Below are positions 44,591 to 54,630 of a stretch of 64,000 bases of DNA, in pieces. The DNA is from Corynebacterium auriscanis (lineage in GTDB: Bacteria > Actinomycetota > Actinomycetes > Mycobacteriales > Mycobacteriaceae). How positions within the stretch are numbered: position 1 is the first letter of the stretch; every line of letters starts with the position of its first letter. The DNA lies in the NCBI RefSeq assembly GCF_030408435.1, contig NZ_CP047046.1:186001-250000 (forward strand), read 5' to 3'. The notes beneath the pieces were generated by a model. It did not search any database, was not told the origin of the DNA, and was given only the letters and a program-made list of their open reading frames with translations. Position numbers and translations under genes: made by a program.

Positions 44591-44620
44591 CTGTTACTGA
44601 CGAAAAATAGCTTCTATAGT
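44591..44620 (+). promoter_or_regulatory. Candidate pks13 promoter
   Basis: CTGTTA (44591-44596) and TATAGT (44615-44620) are 18 bp apart, about 85 nt before the start. Downstream, ACACGCAAGTTA is directly repeated at 44654-44665 and 44669-44680 (15-bp period) next to the GAAAGGA ribosome site. A GCCACGTGGC palindrome lies at 44481-44490. Confidence 0.45.
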
Positions 44621-44704
44621 TTTTGTTGAACGATTACTGGCGAAGCGGAAAATACACGCAAGTTAAAAACACGCAAGTTACACGAAAGGACATCGCGGTT
44701 CCCT

Positions 44705-47700
44705 ATGGAGGACAATCTCACAGTCGGCTCTGCATCCTCGAATAACCGCCCCACCAGCATCTCCGAGATGCGGCAGTGGTTGCGGGACTGGGTGGCGAAG
44801 ACTACCGGCTTGTCCCCGCAGCAGATCACGGACGACCGTTCGATGGAGGAATTCGGCCTTTCCTCCCGCGATGTCGTTATCCTCTCGGGCGATCTGGAGC
44901 GCCTAACCGGTCAAAGCCTTGATGCCACCGTTGCCTACGAGTTCAACTCCATTGCCGCACTGGCCGATTACCTTATCAACGGTCGCGGTTCTATTTCTTC
45001 CGACGCCGCTTTCTTCCCCGCCCAAGGTGGTGCTTCCGGGCAGGCATTGAGCCCCGACGATCGTGATGTGGCCATTGTCGGCGTGGCTGGCCGTTACCCA
45101 GGCGCTAATAGCGCCGACGAAATGTGGGAGATGTTCTTGGGCTACCGCAGCGGGGTAGGAGAATTGCCCGCGGGCCGTTGGTCGGAGTACGCCGGTGATA
45201 AGGAAATGACCCGCCGGATGGAAGAGGCGGTGCTTACGGGCGGATACTTGGAAGACATCGCGGCTTTCGATGCCGAGTTCTTCGGCCTATCTCCGGTGGA
45301 AGCTGCCAACATGGACCCCCAGCAGCGCATTGTTTTGCAATTGACGTGGGAGGCCCTAGAGAACGCGGGCATTCCAGCCAACCAGTTGCGCGGGCTGCCG
45401 GTGGGGGTGTTTATGGCATCCAACAACAACGATTACGGGATGTTGATTTCCGCGGATCCCACGGAAGCGCACCCTTACGCGTTGACCGGTAACTCTTCGG
45501 CCATTATTGCCAACCGTATCTCTTATGCTTTTGACTTCCGCGGGCCATCGATTTCGGTGGATACGGCCTGCTCGGCGTCCCTGGTATCTATTCACCAAGC
45601 CGTTCGTTCTCTACGTGATGGGGATTCCACCGTGGCCATCGCTGGTGGTGTGAACATCCTTTCCAATCCGTTCGGTACGGTGGCGTTTTCCGAGCTCGGG
45701 GTGCTGAGCCCCACTGGTAAGATCCACGCATTCTCCGATGATGCGGACGGAATCGTTCGCTCCGATGGCGCGGGCGTGGTCGTGCTGAAGCGCCTGTCCG
45801 ATGCCCGCCGTGATGGGGATAAGGTCTTGGCGGTCATTAAGGGTTCGGCCGTGAATTCCGATGGCCGTTCCAACGGTCTCACCGCCCCGAACCCGGACGC
45901 GCAGGTAGACGTCCTGCGCGCGGCGTACACGGACGCCGGCATTTCGCCCACGCACGTGGATTATGTGGAGGCACACGGCACCGGCACGATCTTGGGTGAT
46001 CCCATTGAAGCCACGGCCCTGGGTGCGGTGCTGTCCGGCCCACGCGATGCTGCGAACCCGCTGCTGCTGGGTAGTGCCAAGACGAACTTCGGTCACACCG
46101 AAGCGGCAGCGGGCGTGGCGGGCGTGATCAAGGTGGTCAAGGCCATGGAGCACGGCATGATCCCGCCATCACTGAACTACGCGGGCCCTAACCCGTACAT
46201 CGATTTTGACGGCGCGCACCTGGAAGTTGTGGAGGACGCGCGGGAATGGCCTGCATACTCCGGCCGTCCCGTGGCGGGCGTGTCCGGATTCGGCTTTGGT
46301 GGAACCAACGCGCACGTGGTCATCACCGCGCCGGAGGCGCAGCAGCCCGAACTCGCTGACGATGTGACCCCGGCAGGTGGCGCACTGGTGGCGGATGAGG
46401 GCGTCGAGCAAAAGTACATCCTGCCCGTATCCGGCCTGTTGCCTTCTCGTCGACGCCAGGCCGCTGAAGACCTCGCCACCTGGTTGGAAGAAAACCGGGA
46501 TTCTGAGGGCGTGACGCTGGAATCCGTTGCGCGTGCACTGGCTGGCCGGAACCATGGCCGTTCGCGTGGTGCGATCCTGGCCGGCGACTTCGACCAGGCA
46601 ATTGACGGACTGCGACGATTGGCTGACAAGCGCAGCGGGGCGCATGTGAAGTCGGCGGATTCACCGTCGACGACCGGCCCTGTGTGGGTGTATTCCGGGT
46701 TCGGCTCCCAACACCGCAAAATGGGCAAGGAATTGTACGAGATGTCCCCATTCTTCGCGGCACGGCTGCGGGAATTGGATGAGGTGGTTCAGCGCGAATC
46801 CGGTTGGTCCTTGGTGGAGAAGATCCTCGATGATGACCAAGACTTCGATACTGAATCCGCTCAGGTGGGAATCACGTGTATCCAGATTGCGCTGACTGAA
46901 CTGTTACAGCATCTGGGTGTGAAGCCCAGCGCGGTTGTGGGGCAGTCGATGGGTGAGATCGCCGCGGCTTTTGCAGTGGGTGGTCTGTCCAAGGAAGATG
47001 CCGTACTGGTTGCCTGCCACCGTTCCCGCCTCATGGGCGAAGGCGAGCAGAACCTGCCGGAGGACAAGCAGGGTGCAATGGCCGTGGTGGAATTCGGTGT
47101 GGAGGAACTGGCTACCTTCACCAGCGAGCATCCCGAATTTGCAAAGGTTGAGCCCGCGGTCTACGCCGCGCCCGGCATGACTACCGTGGGTGGTCCGCGC
47201 GAGCCCGTGGCGAAACTGGTGGAGCACCTAGAAAGCGAGGGCATGTTTGCCCGCCTGCTGCCCGTGAAGGGTGCGGGGCACACGTCCATGCTGGATCCGA
47301 TCTTGGGTGAATTGCACTTCGAGATCGGTGATATTCAGCCACGTCCGATCCACACTCCGCTGTATTCCACCGTGGATCGTGGCCGGGTTTACCGCCCGGG
47401 TGAAACGTTGCACGATGCCGATTACTTTGTTCGTTGCACCCGGCAGCCGGTGTGGTTCCGCGATGCGACGGGCCAACAGTTCGACGATGGATTCCGCACG
47501 TTCGTGGAAATCAGCCCGAACCCGGTGGCGTTGATGCCGCTGATGAACAATTCCTTCGCACATGATGCATCCGATTCCAAGCTGTTGTTCTTGCTTAAGC
47601 GCAAGGAACCGGCGGGTGAGACCGTGGCAAATTGCCTTGCGGAATTGTACGTGCAGGGCAGCGATGTGGACCTGAAGGCCTTGGTCGGCCCTTTTGGTGC

Positions 47701-49813
47701 GACTGCGACGGTGCCGGGAGTGCGCTGGAATCTGCAGCGCCATTGGACCAATGCCCGCCCGGCTTCGGGTGGGGTAGCTGGTCTGCCCGGTGTACGCGTG
47801 GATCTGCCGGACGGCCGCGTGGCGTTTTCCGTGGGGGCTGATCTGGTGCCGAGCGTGCTGGCTATGGCTGAAGCCGTGGCGGAACAGGTCGCGCCTGGTG
47901 CGCAGGTTGTGGCCAGCGAAGAGCACGCGGTCTTGCCAAGTGCGGGTTCCTTGACGGCGATGGCTACCAAAAGCCTGGGGGGATGGTCGGTGGAGGTCTA
48001 CGACGCCGAGACAAGCTCCGCCATGCCACTGGTGGGCGAGGCGTTCGTTAGCACGTTGGCTGTGGCCGCGCCGGGTAGTTCCTTATCCGACGCCAAGGCC
48101 TCCCCGGCTGGTGCGTCCTTTGATGGCGCTAATCCCCCGGCGGGGGAGAAGCCCGGCGGGGGTTCCGGGGCAAATGCTGGCGCAGCGACTGGTGGAAGGG
48201 CTACTGGTGTGGGAACCAAGAATCATGCTCTGCCTGAGGTAGATACCGATGCCATGCGGTGGAGCCCAGAATCGGGTGAATCTGTAGCGGATCGTCTGCG
48301 TTCGATCGTGGGTGAATCCATGGGTTACGACGTGGAAGATTTGCCGGGCGAGTTGCCTTTGATTGATTTGGGGCTGGACTCCCTCATGGGCATGCGCATC
48401 AAGAACCGCGTGGAATACGATTTTGATTTGCCGCCGCTGCAGGTGCAGACCCTGCGCGATGGCTCGGTCGATGACGTGATCACGATGGTGGAGCGCATGG
48501 TGGCGGAAAAGGGCGCGAACCCCACCACCGACAGCACTGGTGCAGATGACGCTGCCGCTGGTGACCAGAAGGACACTGTAGCTGGCGACCAGAAGAGCAC
48601 TGCAGCCGGCGACCAGAAGGGCACTGCCGGTTCAGAGAAGACCTCGGATTACACTGCCGCTGCAGGTGGCGTGGCCCCTCGTGATGCCAGCGAACGCTTG
48701 GTGTTTGCAACTTGGGCGAAGGTCACGGGAAAGGCTGCGCCGGGTGTTACCAGCCCATTGCCGGAGATCTCCGATGAGAAGGCTGCAGAGTTGGCGGAGC
48801 GATTGAGCGACCGTTCGGGTGGAGAAATCACCGCCCAAGATGTGCAGAACGCGGACTCTATGGAACCGTTGGCTGATCTGGTGCGCGCGAAATTGGAGAC
48901 CGCCGTGGAAGGCAACATTCGTGTGCTGCGGGCCCGCGAGGATGGTGCCTCTGGCAGTGGCGCTGAGGGCGCTAACTCGGGGGAGGACTCGGATGCACCT
49001 CGCAAGCCCAGCGTATTCCTCTTCCATCCCGCGGGCGGATCCTCCGTGGTATTCCAGCCGTTGATGCGCCGACTACCTGCAGACATTCCTGTATACGGTG
49101 TGGAGCGCTTAGAGGGTGAACTCAGCGACCGAGCAGCGCAGTATCTGGACGAGATTATTGAGTACTCTGCTGGCAGGCCGGTGGTTCTTGGCGGTTGGAG
49201 CTTTGGTGGTGCGCTGGCGTACGAGGTTGCCAACCAGTTTGCGCAACGTGCCGAGCGCGGTGAACCTACCGTAGAGATCTCCCGCATTGTCTTGTTGGAT
49301 ACCGTACAGCCGAAGAATCCAGCTCCGGATACCAAGGAAGAGATGCATAAGCGGTGGGACCGCTACGCGGAATTCGCTCGCCGCACCTACGGCTTGCCGC
49401 TCGAAGTGCCGCACGACCTGCTGGATGAGCACGGCGAGGGTGTGATGCTCACCATGTTCCAGCAGTTCCTTACCTCTCCGGAAGTCGGCGGATTGGGCCT
49501 GCCAGCGGGAGTGCTGGAGCACCAGCGGGCCAGCTTTGTGGATAACCGCATCTTGGAATCCCTTGATTTCAGCCAGTGGGCAGCGGTGTCTGCGCCGGTA
49601 ACGTTGTTCCGTGCCGAGCGAATGCACGACGGCGCCATTGAATTGGAACCTGCATATGCGGAGGTTGCCGAAGATGGTGGATGGGCACAGATCGTGGATG
49701 ATCTAAAGATCGTGCACCTCAATGGCGACCACTTGGCGATTGTGGATGAACCAGAAATCGGCAAGGTCGGTAAGGTACTGGCTCAGCAGATTGAGGAAGA
49801 CTTGAAGCGCTAA
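44705..49813 (+). CDS. pks13: Mycolic acid condensing polyketide synthase Pks13
   Basis: A 1702-aa type I polyketide synthase joining two fatty acids by Claisen condensation to the β-keto precursor of mycolate. Domain order and active residues visible: N-terminal carrier (EEFGLSSRDVV, Ser54); ketosynthase with Cys289 in SVDTACSASLVS, EAHGTGT and KTNFGHTEAAAG; acyltransferase GQSMGEIAAAF (Ser748); C-terminal carrier DLGLDSLMGMR (Ser1226); thioesterase GGWSFGGALAYEV (Ser1499). Asp/Gly/Ala/Thr-rich linkers flank the second carrier. The length is close to mycobacterial Pks13. It sits between fadD32 and accD as in all mycolate producers. Confidence 0.97.
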   Translation: MEDNLTVGSASSNNRPTSISEMRQWLRDWVAKTTGLSPQQITDDRSMEEFGLSSRDVVILSGDLERLTGQSLDATVAYEFNSIAALADYLINGRGSISSDAAFFPAQGGASGQALSPDDRDVAIVGVAGRYPGANSADEMWEMFLGYRSGVGELPAGRWSEYAGDKEMTRRMEEAVLTGGYLEDIAAFDAEFFGLSPVEAANMDPQQRIVLQLTWEALENAGIPANQLRGLPVGVFMASNNNDYGMLISADPTEAHPYALTGNSSAIIANRISYAFDFRGPSISVDTACSASLVSIHQAVRSLRDGDSTVAIAGGVNILSNPFGTVAFSELGVLSPTGKIHAFSDDADGIVRSDGAGVVVLKRLSDARRDGDKVLAVIKGSAVNSDGRSNGLTAPNPDAQVDVLRAAYTDAGISPTHVDYVEAHGTGTILGDPIEATALGAVLSGPRDAANPLLLGSAKTNFGHTEAAAGVAGVIKVVKAMEHGMIPPSLNYAGPNPYIDFDGAHLEVVEDAREWPAYSGRPVAGVSGFGFGGTNAHVVITAPEAQQPELADDVTPAGGALVADEGVEQKYILPVSGLLPSRRRQAAEDLATWLEENRDSEGVTLESVARALAGRNHGRSRGAILAGDFDQAIDGLRRLADKRSGAHVKSADSPSTTGPVWVYSGFGSQHRKMGKELYEMSPFFAARLRELDEVVQRESGWSLVEKILDDDQDFDTESAQVGITCIQIALTELLQHLGVKPSAVVGQSMGEIAAAFAVGGLSKEDAVLVACHRSRLMGEGEQNLPEDKQGAMAVVEFGVEELATFTSEHPEFAKVEPAVYAAPGMTTVGGPREPVAKLVEHLESEGMFARLLPVKGAGHTSMLDPILGELHFEIGDIQPRPIHTPLYSTVDRGRVYRPGETLHDADYFVRCTRQPVWFRDATGQQFDDGFRTFVEISPNPVALMPLMNNSFAHDASDSKLLFLLKRKEPAGETVANCLAELYVQGSDVDLKALVGPFGATATVPGVRWNLQRHWTNARPASGGVAGLPGVRVDLPDGRVAFSVGADLVPSVLAMAEAVAEQVAPGAQVVASEEHAVLPSAGSLTAMATKSLGGWSVEVYDAETSSAMPLVGEAFVSTLAVAAPGSSLSDAKASPAGASFDGANPPAGEKPGGGSGANAGAATGGRATGVGTKNHALPEVDTDAMRWSPESGESVADRLRSIVGESMGYDVEDLPGELPLIDLGLDSLMGMRIKNRVEYDFDLPPLQVQTLRDGSVDDVITMVERMVAEKGANPTTDSTGADDAAAGDQKDTVAGDQKSTAAGDQKGTAGSEKTSDYTAAAGGVAPRDASERLVFATWAKVTGKAAPGVTSPLPEISDEKAAELAERLSDRSGGEITAQDVQNADSMEPLADLVRAKLETAVEGNIRVLRAREDGASGSGAEGANSGEDSDAPRKPSVFLFHPAGGSSVVFQPLMRRLPADIPVYGVERLEGELSDRAAQYLDEIIEYSAGRPVVLGGWSFGGALAYEVANQFAQRAERGEPTVEISRIVLLDTVQPKNPAPDTKEEMHKRWDRYAEFARRTYGLPLEVPHDLLDEHGEGVMLTMFQQFLTSPEVGGLGLPAGVLEHQRASFVDNRILESLDFSQWAAVSAPVTLFRAERMHDGAIELEPAYAEVAEDGGWAQIVDDLKIVHLNGDHLAIVDEPEIGKVGKVLAQQIEEDLKR

Positions 49814-49820
49814 CACCCAG

Positions 49821-50023
49821 GCAACGCCGCGGGCTTGAGGCGTGGACAGAAAATAAGAGAAGCACAATGGCCCGAAATTTACGGAACCGACTGCAGGCAG
49901 CGCCACGGGCTTGAGGCGTGGACAGAGAATAAAAGAAGCACAATGGCCCGAAATCTACGGAACCGACTGCAGGCAGCGCCGCGGGCTTGAGGCGTGGACA
50001 GAGAATAAAAGAAGCACAATAAC
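49821..50023. repeat. 76-bp tandem repeat, 2.7 copies, between pks13 and accD
   Basis: Copies begin at 49821, 49897 and 49973. Each contains GGGCTTGAGGCGTGGACAGA and an AGAAGCACAAT segment. The array starts 7 bp after the pks13 stop and runs up to the accD start region. It therefore lengthens the gap between two genes that are otherwise close. Confidence 0.95.
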
Positions 50024-50047
50024 GTGAAACCACCGGAAGGAAACCCA

Positions 50048-51595
50048 GTGACGGAAACTACCGCCGATAAGTTGAGGGGGCTGCAAGAGCGCCTGGACAT
50101 GGCGCAGGATCCGGGTTCGGAGAAAGCCAAGGCTAAGCGCGATGAGGCCGGTTTCACCACTCCGCGCCAGCGTATTGATGCGTTATTGGACGAGGGGTCC
50201 TTTACGGAAATCGGAGCGCTCGGACGCACACCGGGAGATAAGGAGGCTCCCTACGGCGATGGCGTGGTGACTGGTTATGGTCGTGTCAATGGGCGCGCTG
50301 TGGCCGTGTATGCCCACGACAAGTCCGTTTATGGTGGCTCGGTGGGTGAGACCTTCGGCAAAAAGGTCATGGAAGTTATGGACATGGCCACGCGCATTGG
50401 CTGCCCAGTAATCGGAATTAATGATTCCGGTGGTGCGCGTATTCAGGACGCGGTGACGTCCCTGGCGATGTACTCCGAGATCGCGCGTCGCCAGTTGCCG
50501 TTGAGTGGCCAAAGCCCGCAGATTTCCATCCTGCTGGGGCCCTCGGCTGGTGGCGCGGTGTATGCGCCGGTAACCACGGACTTTGTGATTGCTGTGGAAG
50601 GGCGTACGCAGATGTTTGTGACTGGCCCGGCTGTTATCGAGTCTGTGACTGGCGAAAAGGTCAGCATGGAGGAGCTGGGCGGGGCTCGCCAGCAAGCTCG
50701 CAACGGTAACGTCTCTTATGTTGCTGGGAGCGAGGAGGAGGCCTTTAACTACGTGAAGGACCTCATGGAGTTTCTGCCGTCGAGCGTTTTCGATGATCCC
50801 CAGGAATACTGGGCACCGTCGGATGAACTGACTGAGCGCGATTATGAGCTCAGCGACATTATTCCCGATGATCCGAATGCAGGCTACGACATCATGGATG
50901 TGCTGCTGCGCATTTTCGATGACGATAATGTGTTGGAGGTTCAGGACGATTACGGCTCCAACGTGGTGACGGCATTCGCGCGCGTGGATGGCCGCAGCGT
51001 GGGTGTTGTGGCGAACCAGCCGATGGTGTTGGCGGGGTGCTTGGATGCCGATGCGGCAGATAAGGCCGCGCGCTTCATTCGTATTTGTGATGCCTACAAC
51101 ATTCCGATTGTGTGGGTTGTAGATACTCCTGGGTACATGCCGGGCGTGGAGCAGGAGAAGCTGGGTCTGATCCACCGTGGTGCAAAGCTGGGTTTTGCCA
51201 CTTTGGAAGCAGATGTTCCCAAGGTGACCGTGGTGGTTCGTAAGGCTTTCGGTGGCGGTTATGCTGTCATGGGTTCCAAGAACATGGGTACGGATATCAA
51301 CTTGGCGTGGCCCACCGCGCAGATTGCCGTGATGGGTGCGGAGGCTGCGGTGGTCATGATGCAGGGCAAGCAGCTTGCGGCAATGCCACCGGAGCAGCGC
51401 CCGCTTGCCAAGAAGATGTTCGTGGATTTCTATAACGCAAACATGACCAGTCCTTATGTGGCCGCTGAACGTGGCTACCTAGACGCGGTGATTGAGCCGC
51501 AGGATACGCGCGTTCGTCTTCGCCAAGCGATGCGGCAGCTGCGCAATAAAACGGTTCTGGAACCAGTGAAGAAGCACAACATTCCACCTATGTAG
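50048..51595 (+). CDS. Acyl-CoA carboxylase β subunit for mycolate synthesis
   Basis: A 515-aa carboxyltransferase that with a biotinylated α subunit makes the 2-carboxyacyl-CoA extender used by Pks13. This is the AccD4 position (AccD3 in C. glutamicum). The N-half contains the conserved GINDSGGARIQDAVTSLAMY and LLGPSAGGAVYAPVTTDFV. The C-half contains VDTPGYMPGVEQE, IRRGAKLxxA-like IHRGAKLGFATLE and RKAFGGGYAVMGSK. Both oxyanion-hole regions look intact. GTG 50048 is chosen because GGAAGGA lies 6 nt upstream. Its α subunit and biotin carrier are outside the window. Confidence 0.95.
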   Translation: MTETTADKLRGLQERLDMAQDPGSEKAKAKRDEAGFTTPRQRIDALLDEGSFTEIGALGRTPGDKEAPYGDGVVTGYGRVNGRAVAVYAHDKSVYGGSVGETFGKKVMEVMDMATRIGCPVIGINDSGGARIQDAVTSLAMYSEIARRQLPLSGQSPQISILLGPSAGGAVYAPVTTDFVIAVEGRTQMFVTGPAVIESVTGEKVSMEELGGARQQARNGNVSYVAGSEEEAFNYVKDLMEFLPSSVFDDPQEYWAPSDELTERDYELSDIIPDDPNAGYDIMDVLLRIFDDDNVLEVQDDYGSNVVTAFARVDGRSVGVVANQPMVLAGCLDADAADKAARFIRICDAYNIPIVWVVDTPGYMPGVEQEKLGLIHRGAKLGFATLEADVPKVTVVVRKAFGGGYAVMGSKNMGTDINLAWPTAQIAVMGAEAAVVMMQGKQLAAMPPEQRPLAKKMFVDFYNANMTSPYVAAERGYLDAVIEPQDTRVRLRQAMRQLRNKTVLEPVKKHNIPPM

Positions 51596-51608
51596 CTGCG
51601 GGGGTGGG

Positions 51609-51629
51609 GCGCCAGAGGGTGCTCTTTTT
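51609..51629 (+). terminator. Probable terminator of the carboxylase gene
   Basis: GCGCC (51609-51613) pairs with GGTGC (51618-51622) around AGAG, and TCTTTTT follows directly. It is 14 bp beyond the stop codon. Confidence 0.6.
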
Positions 51630-51893
51630 ATCTCGACGCCACCTAGTTTTCGCCCGTGGGCCATGGGGGATGGGGGCAGGCGATGCGTGGCGTCGAGTAA
51701 CGCAAAGTAACTAATGTGACAGATGTGACGTAAGGGAAACTTAGGCGGTGTAACGTAATCGTGTAGTCCGCCGATGGGGGAAGCGTAGTGTCGCATGGCT
51801 TGCGTTACCCCGGAGGTGCGTGGTTAGCGCGCTGTTTTCGGATAGCCGCGCACAGCGACGATTGTGTACAACTCCCCGACTAGAAGGGCATTT

Positions 51894-53594
51894 ATGCCGG
51901 GCAAGATGCAAACTGCAGGCAAGCTGCAAAACCTTAAGTATTTTGGTGAAGCCGCATGGGCGGAGGTTCATGCTATCGCCACGGGTGTAGGTACCGCATT
52001 GAATTCGGGTGCGGTGGTCAAGGGCGGTGGCCTGCGGATGAAGAAAAAGCTTGTGGAAAGCATTACGCGTTACGGCTTCACCGCGGCCCGGCAGGCGTGG
52101 TACGCAGCTGAGGTTGCGCCGAATCGCACGGCCATTATCGATGACATGGGTGAGCTCACTTATGCCCAGGTGCGGCAAAAGACCGAGGCATTCGCCCGGG
52201 CTCTGCAGCGCATGGGGCTGGGGCCGGAGAAGAACATTGCGGTGATGGCGCGTAACTCCCGCGTCATTCTTTACCCATTGATTGCCAAGGGGTTCATCGG
52301 CGCGAATATTTGTTTGCTGAATCCGGCATCTAGCCCTATTCAGCTGCAGAAGACCATTGAAGAGCTCGATGTGCATACGCTCATCATCGATGAGGAATTC
52401 GCCGGGCATCTGCCCGCGGATTACACGCGCGCCCAGGTGATTGTCGGACACGCGCAGGACTTACATCAGCCCAAGGCGCCGAATCCGGAGTGGAAGACCT
52501 TCCAGCAGATCATCGAGGAAGCTCCTACGGAGGAGCAGGAGAAGCTACCCGTCATCCCGAAGCGCGGCATGATTGTCATCATGAGCTCCGGAACCTCTGG
52601 TACACCGAAGGCCGTGGTGAACCGGGAGCCCCTCATCCCTACGCCCATTGCTGATCTGGTGACCTGGATTCCTTGGCGTGCGGAGATAATGGTTCAGCAA
52701 ACAGCTTCGATGTTCCACTCCTGGGGTTGGGCAAACATCAATTTGATATTTGCTCACCGCGCGACCGTAGTGCTGCGTCGTGTGTTCGATCCCGTCCAGG
52801 CCATGGAGGATGCCGAGCGCTACAAGGTCAACGGCATCATTACTTCGCCGATTTTCATTAAAGAACAGCTGAAGGTCGCCCAAAAGGGGAACTACGATAC
52901 CTCGAGCTTGGAGTTTATCGTGTCCTCTGGCAATGCAATGCACGAGGACCTGATCCGTGGGCTACATCAGCAGTTCGGGCCTATTGTGTGCAACTTCTAC
53001 GGTTCAACCGAAAACAGTGTGGTAGCCATTGCGAAGAAGGAAGAGCTGGTCGATCGTCCGGCTATGGCTGGCCGTCCCGTGCGTGGTGTCCGGGTCAAGA
53101 TCCTTGATGACGAAGGCAATGTGTTGCCACGGAACACTCCGGGCCGGATCTTCGCGCGTGGCACTTTGTCCATGCGGCGTTACGCCAACGAGCGGGACAC
53201 CATGAACATTCAACGCGGCCTGCTAGAGATCGGTGATCGTGGTTACCTCGACGACGAGGGACGGTTGTTCGTGCTCGGCCGCGCGGATGACATGATCATC
53301 GTCGGTGGTGAAAACGTCTACCCGCGCAGTGTTGAGGAAGTGTTGGCGCCGATGCCGGGTATCCGCGACCTGTTTGCCATGGGTGTGGATGACGAGGAAA
53401 CGTTCAAGCGCATGGCCGTATGGGTGGTCCGCGAGGATAGCCCGGAGGGTGAGGCGCTGACCAAGGAATCTATCCAGGAATGGGTCCACACGCATCTTGC
53501 GGAACACTCTGTGCCCCGCGAAGTGACGTTTATGGACGAGCTTCCGCGCAACCCAACGGGCAAGGTTATGCCCCGAATGCTTCCGAACGTCTAA
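51894..53594 (+). CDS. AMP-binding acyl-CoA synthetase
   Basis: A 566-aa adenylate-forming ligase, probably of a long-chain acid to CoA. Motifs: IVIMSSGTSGTPKAVVN (phosphate loop), CNFYGSTENSVVA, IGDRGYLDDEGRLFVLGR, ADDMIIVGGENVYP and the catalytic Lys in PRNPTGKVMPR. It lacks the fatty-acyl-AMP ligase insertion seen in FadD32. An N-terminal 65-residue helical extension may associate with membrane. AGAAGGG precedes ATG 51894. Position downstream of accD suggests a lipid role but the substrate is unknown. Confidence 0.9.
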   Translation: MPGKMQTAGKLQNLKYFGEAAWAEVHAIATGVGTALNSGAVVKGGGLRMKKKLVESITRYGFTAARQAWYAAEVAPNRTAIIDDMGELTYAQVRQKTEAFARALQRMGLGPEKNIAVMARNSRVILYPLIAKGFIGANICLLNPASSPIQLQKTIEELDVHTLIIDEEFAGHLPADYTRAQVIVGHAQDLHQPKAPNPEWKTFQQIIEEAPTEEQEKLPVIPKRGMIVIMSSGTSGTPKAVVNREPLIPTPIADLVTWIPWRAEIMVQQTASMFHSWGWANINLIFAHRATVVLRRVFDPVQAMEDAERYKVNGIITSPIFIKEQLKVAQKGNYDTSSLEFIVSSGNAMHEDLIRGLHQQFGPIVCNFYGSTENSVVAIAKKEELVDRPAMAGRPVRGVRVKILDDEGNVLPRNTPGRIFARGTLSMRRYANERDTMNIQRGLLEIGDRGYLDDEGRLFVLGRADDMIIVGGENVYPRSVEEVLAPMPGIRDLFAMGVDDEETFKRMAVWVVREDSPEGEALTKESIQEWVHTHLAEHSVPREVTFMDELPRNPTGKVMPRMLPNV

Positions 53595-53651
53595 CTATTT
53601 TGTGCCTCAACAGCTAGAATTAATGAGGCCTAAATTCAATTGGAGAAAATC

Positions 53652-54452
53652 ATGAAAAAATTTGCTCGTATTCTTACTGCTTCGGTGGCTGCAGCCGGTG
53701 CCGTCATGGGTGTAGCTCCTGCCGCTCAAGCAGCTCCTGGAAACACCGTGTTGCTTGGTGATTCCTACTTTGCAAACACTTCTTTCCAGCAGCTTTTCGA
53801 AGCGCGAACCAAGGGCGGCCCAAAGTGTATTCAGGGCTCCTTCCGTGTTGCTACGGAGCTGTCCCGCCTGACTGGTGCGCGCGTTGATGACTACTCGTGC
53901 AACGGCAAGGAACTGTACCTGGGGCGCGAGCCACTGGAGGCTCGCTTGGATCAGGCTATCCGCGACGGCAAGCTCAACCGCAACACCCGCAATGTGCCCA
54001 TCATGGTTGGTGCTAACGACACGTACCGCACTACCGCTCCGATCGACAACCGTGCGGCTGCGCGTTCTTACGACCGCATCGCTGCGAAGATCAAGCGCGT
54101 AGCTCCAGGCGCCCGCATTCAGTTCGTCAGCTACCCGCACCTGACTAACGAGCGCGCTGGCCTGTGCCTGATTCGCCCTAACGGTTTGCCACCTATTGAG
54201 GCTCCATTCCCCATCGTGAAGGAAGCCGAGCGCCAGCTGTGGCGCCAGTCCCACGATGCTGCTCAGCGCAACGGTGGCGTGTTCGTGGACCTGCACCGCA
54301 CCACCCGTGGGCACGATACCTGCCAGCCAGGTGGCAAGGCATGGGTTGCCGGTGTTCTAGATAACCAAACCCCGCGCTACAACCTGACCATGCACATGTC
54401 CCACACCGGTGTGACCAACGCAGCGAAGCAGATTGGTGCTGCGCTGCAGTAG
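53652..54452 (+). CDS. Secreted SGNH/GDSL-family hydrolase
   Basis: A 266-aa exported esterase. The signal peptide (MKKFARILTASVAAAGAVMG, cut near AQA-AP) is followed by block I VLLGDSYFANTS (nucleophilic Ser), the oxyanion residues in CNGKEL and VGANDTYR, and the block V catalytic His in MHMSHTGVTNAAKQIG. Four cysteines suggest disulfides. GGAG lies 8 nt before ATG 53652; an upstream TTG is less likely. The substrate is probably an envelope lipid or glycan ester. The last codons and stop are duplicated downstream. Confidence 0.9.
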   Translation: MKKFARILTASVAAAGAVMGVAPAAQAAPGNTVLLGDSYFANTSFQQLFEARTKGGPKCIQGSFRVATELSRLTGARVDDYSCNGKELYLGREPLEARLDQAIRDGKLNRNTRNVPIMVGANDTYRTTAPIDNRAAARSYDRIAAKIKRVAPGARIQFVSYPHLTNERAGLCLIRPNGLPPIEAPFPIVKEAERQLWRQSHDAAQRNGGVFVDLHRTTRGHDTCQPGGKAWVAGVLDNQTPRYNLTMHMSHTGVTNAAKQIGAALQ

Positions 54453-54630
54453 TCACAGTGCTAGCTAGCCGACTTCGGGGGGCAAGTAGTGCCATGGGCG
54501 CAGGGGACCTGCTTTCCAAGGCTGCAGTAGTCACAGTGCTAGCTAGCCGATTTTGGGGGGCAAGTAGTGCCTTGGGCGCAGGGGGACCTGCTTTCCAAGG
54601 CTGCAGTTGTCACAGTGCTAGCTAGCCGAT
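54443..54630. repeat. 78/79-bp tandem repeat, 2.4 copies, copying the SGNH hydrolase 3' end
   Basis: GCTGCAGTAGTCACAGTGCT starts the units at 54443 and 54521; a third, with TTGT for TAGT, starts at 54600. The first contains the final CAG TAG of the hydrolase gene. The third runs into the last codons of the converging minus-strand gene. Confidence 0.95.

Noticed and set aside
50183-51175. 330-codon frame antisense to the carboxylase gene
   Set aside because: The plus strand is a fully conserved carboxyltransferase; the antisense frame has no family features.
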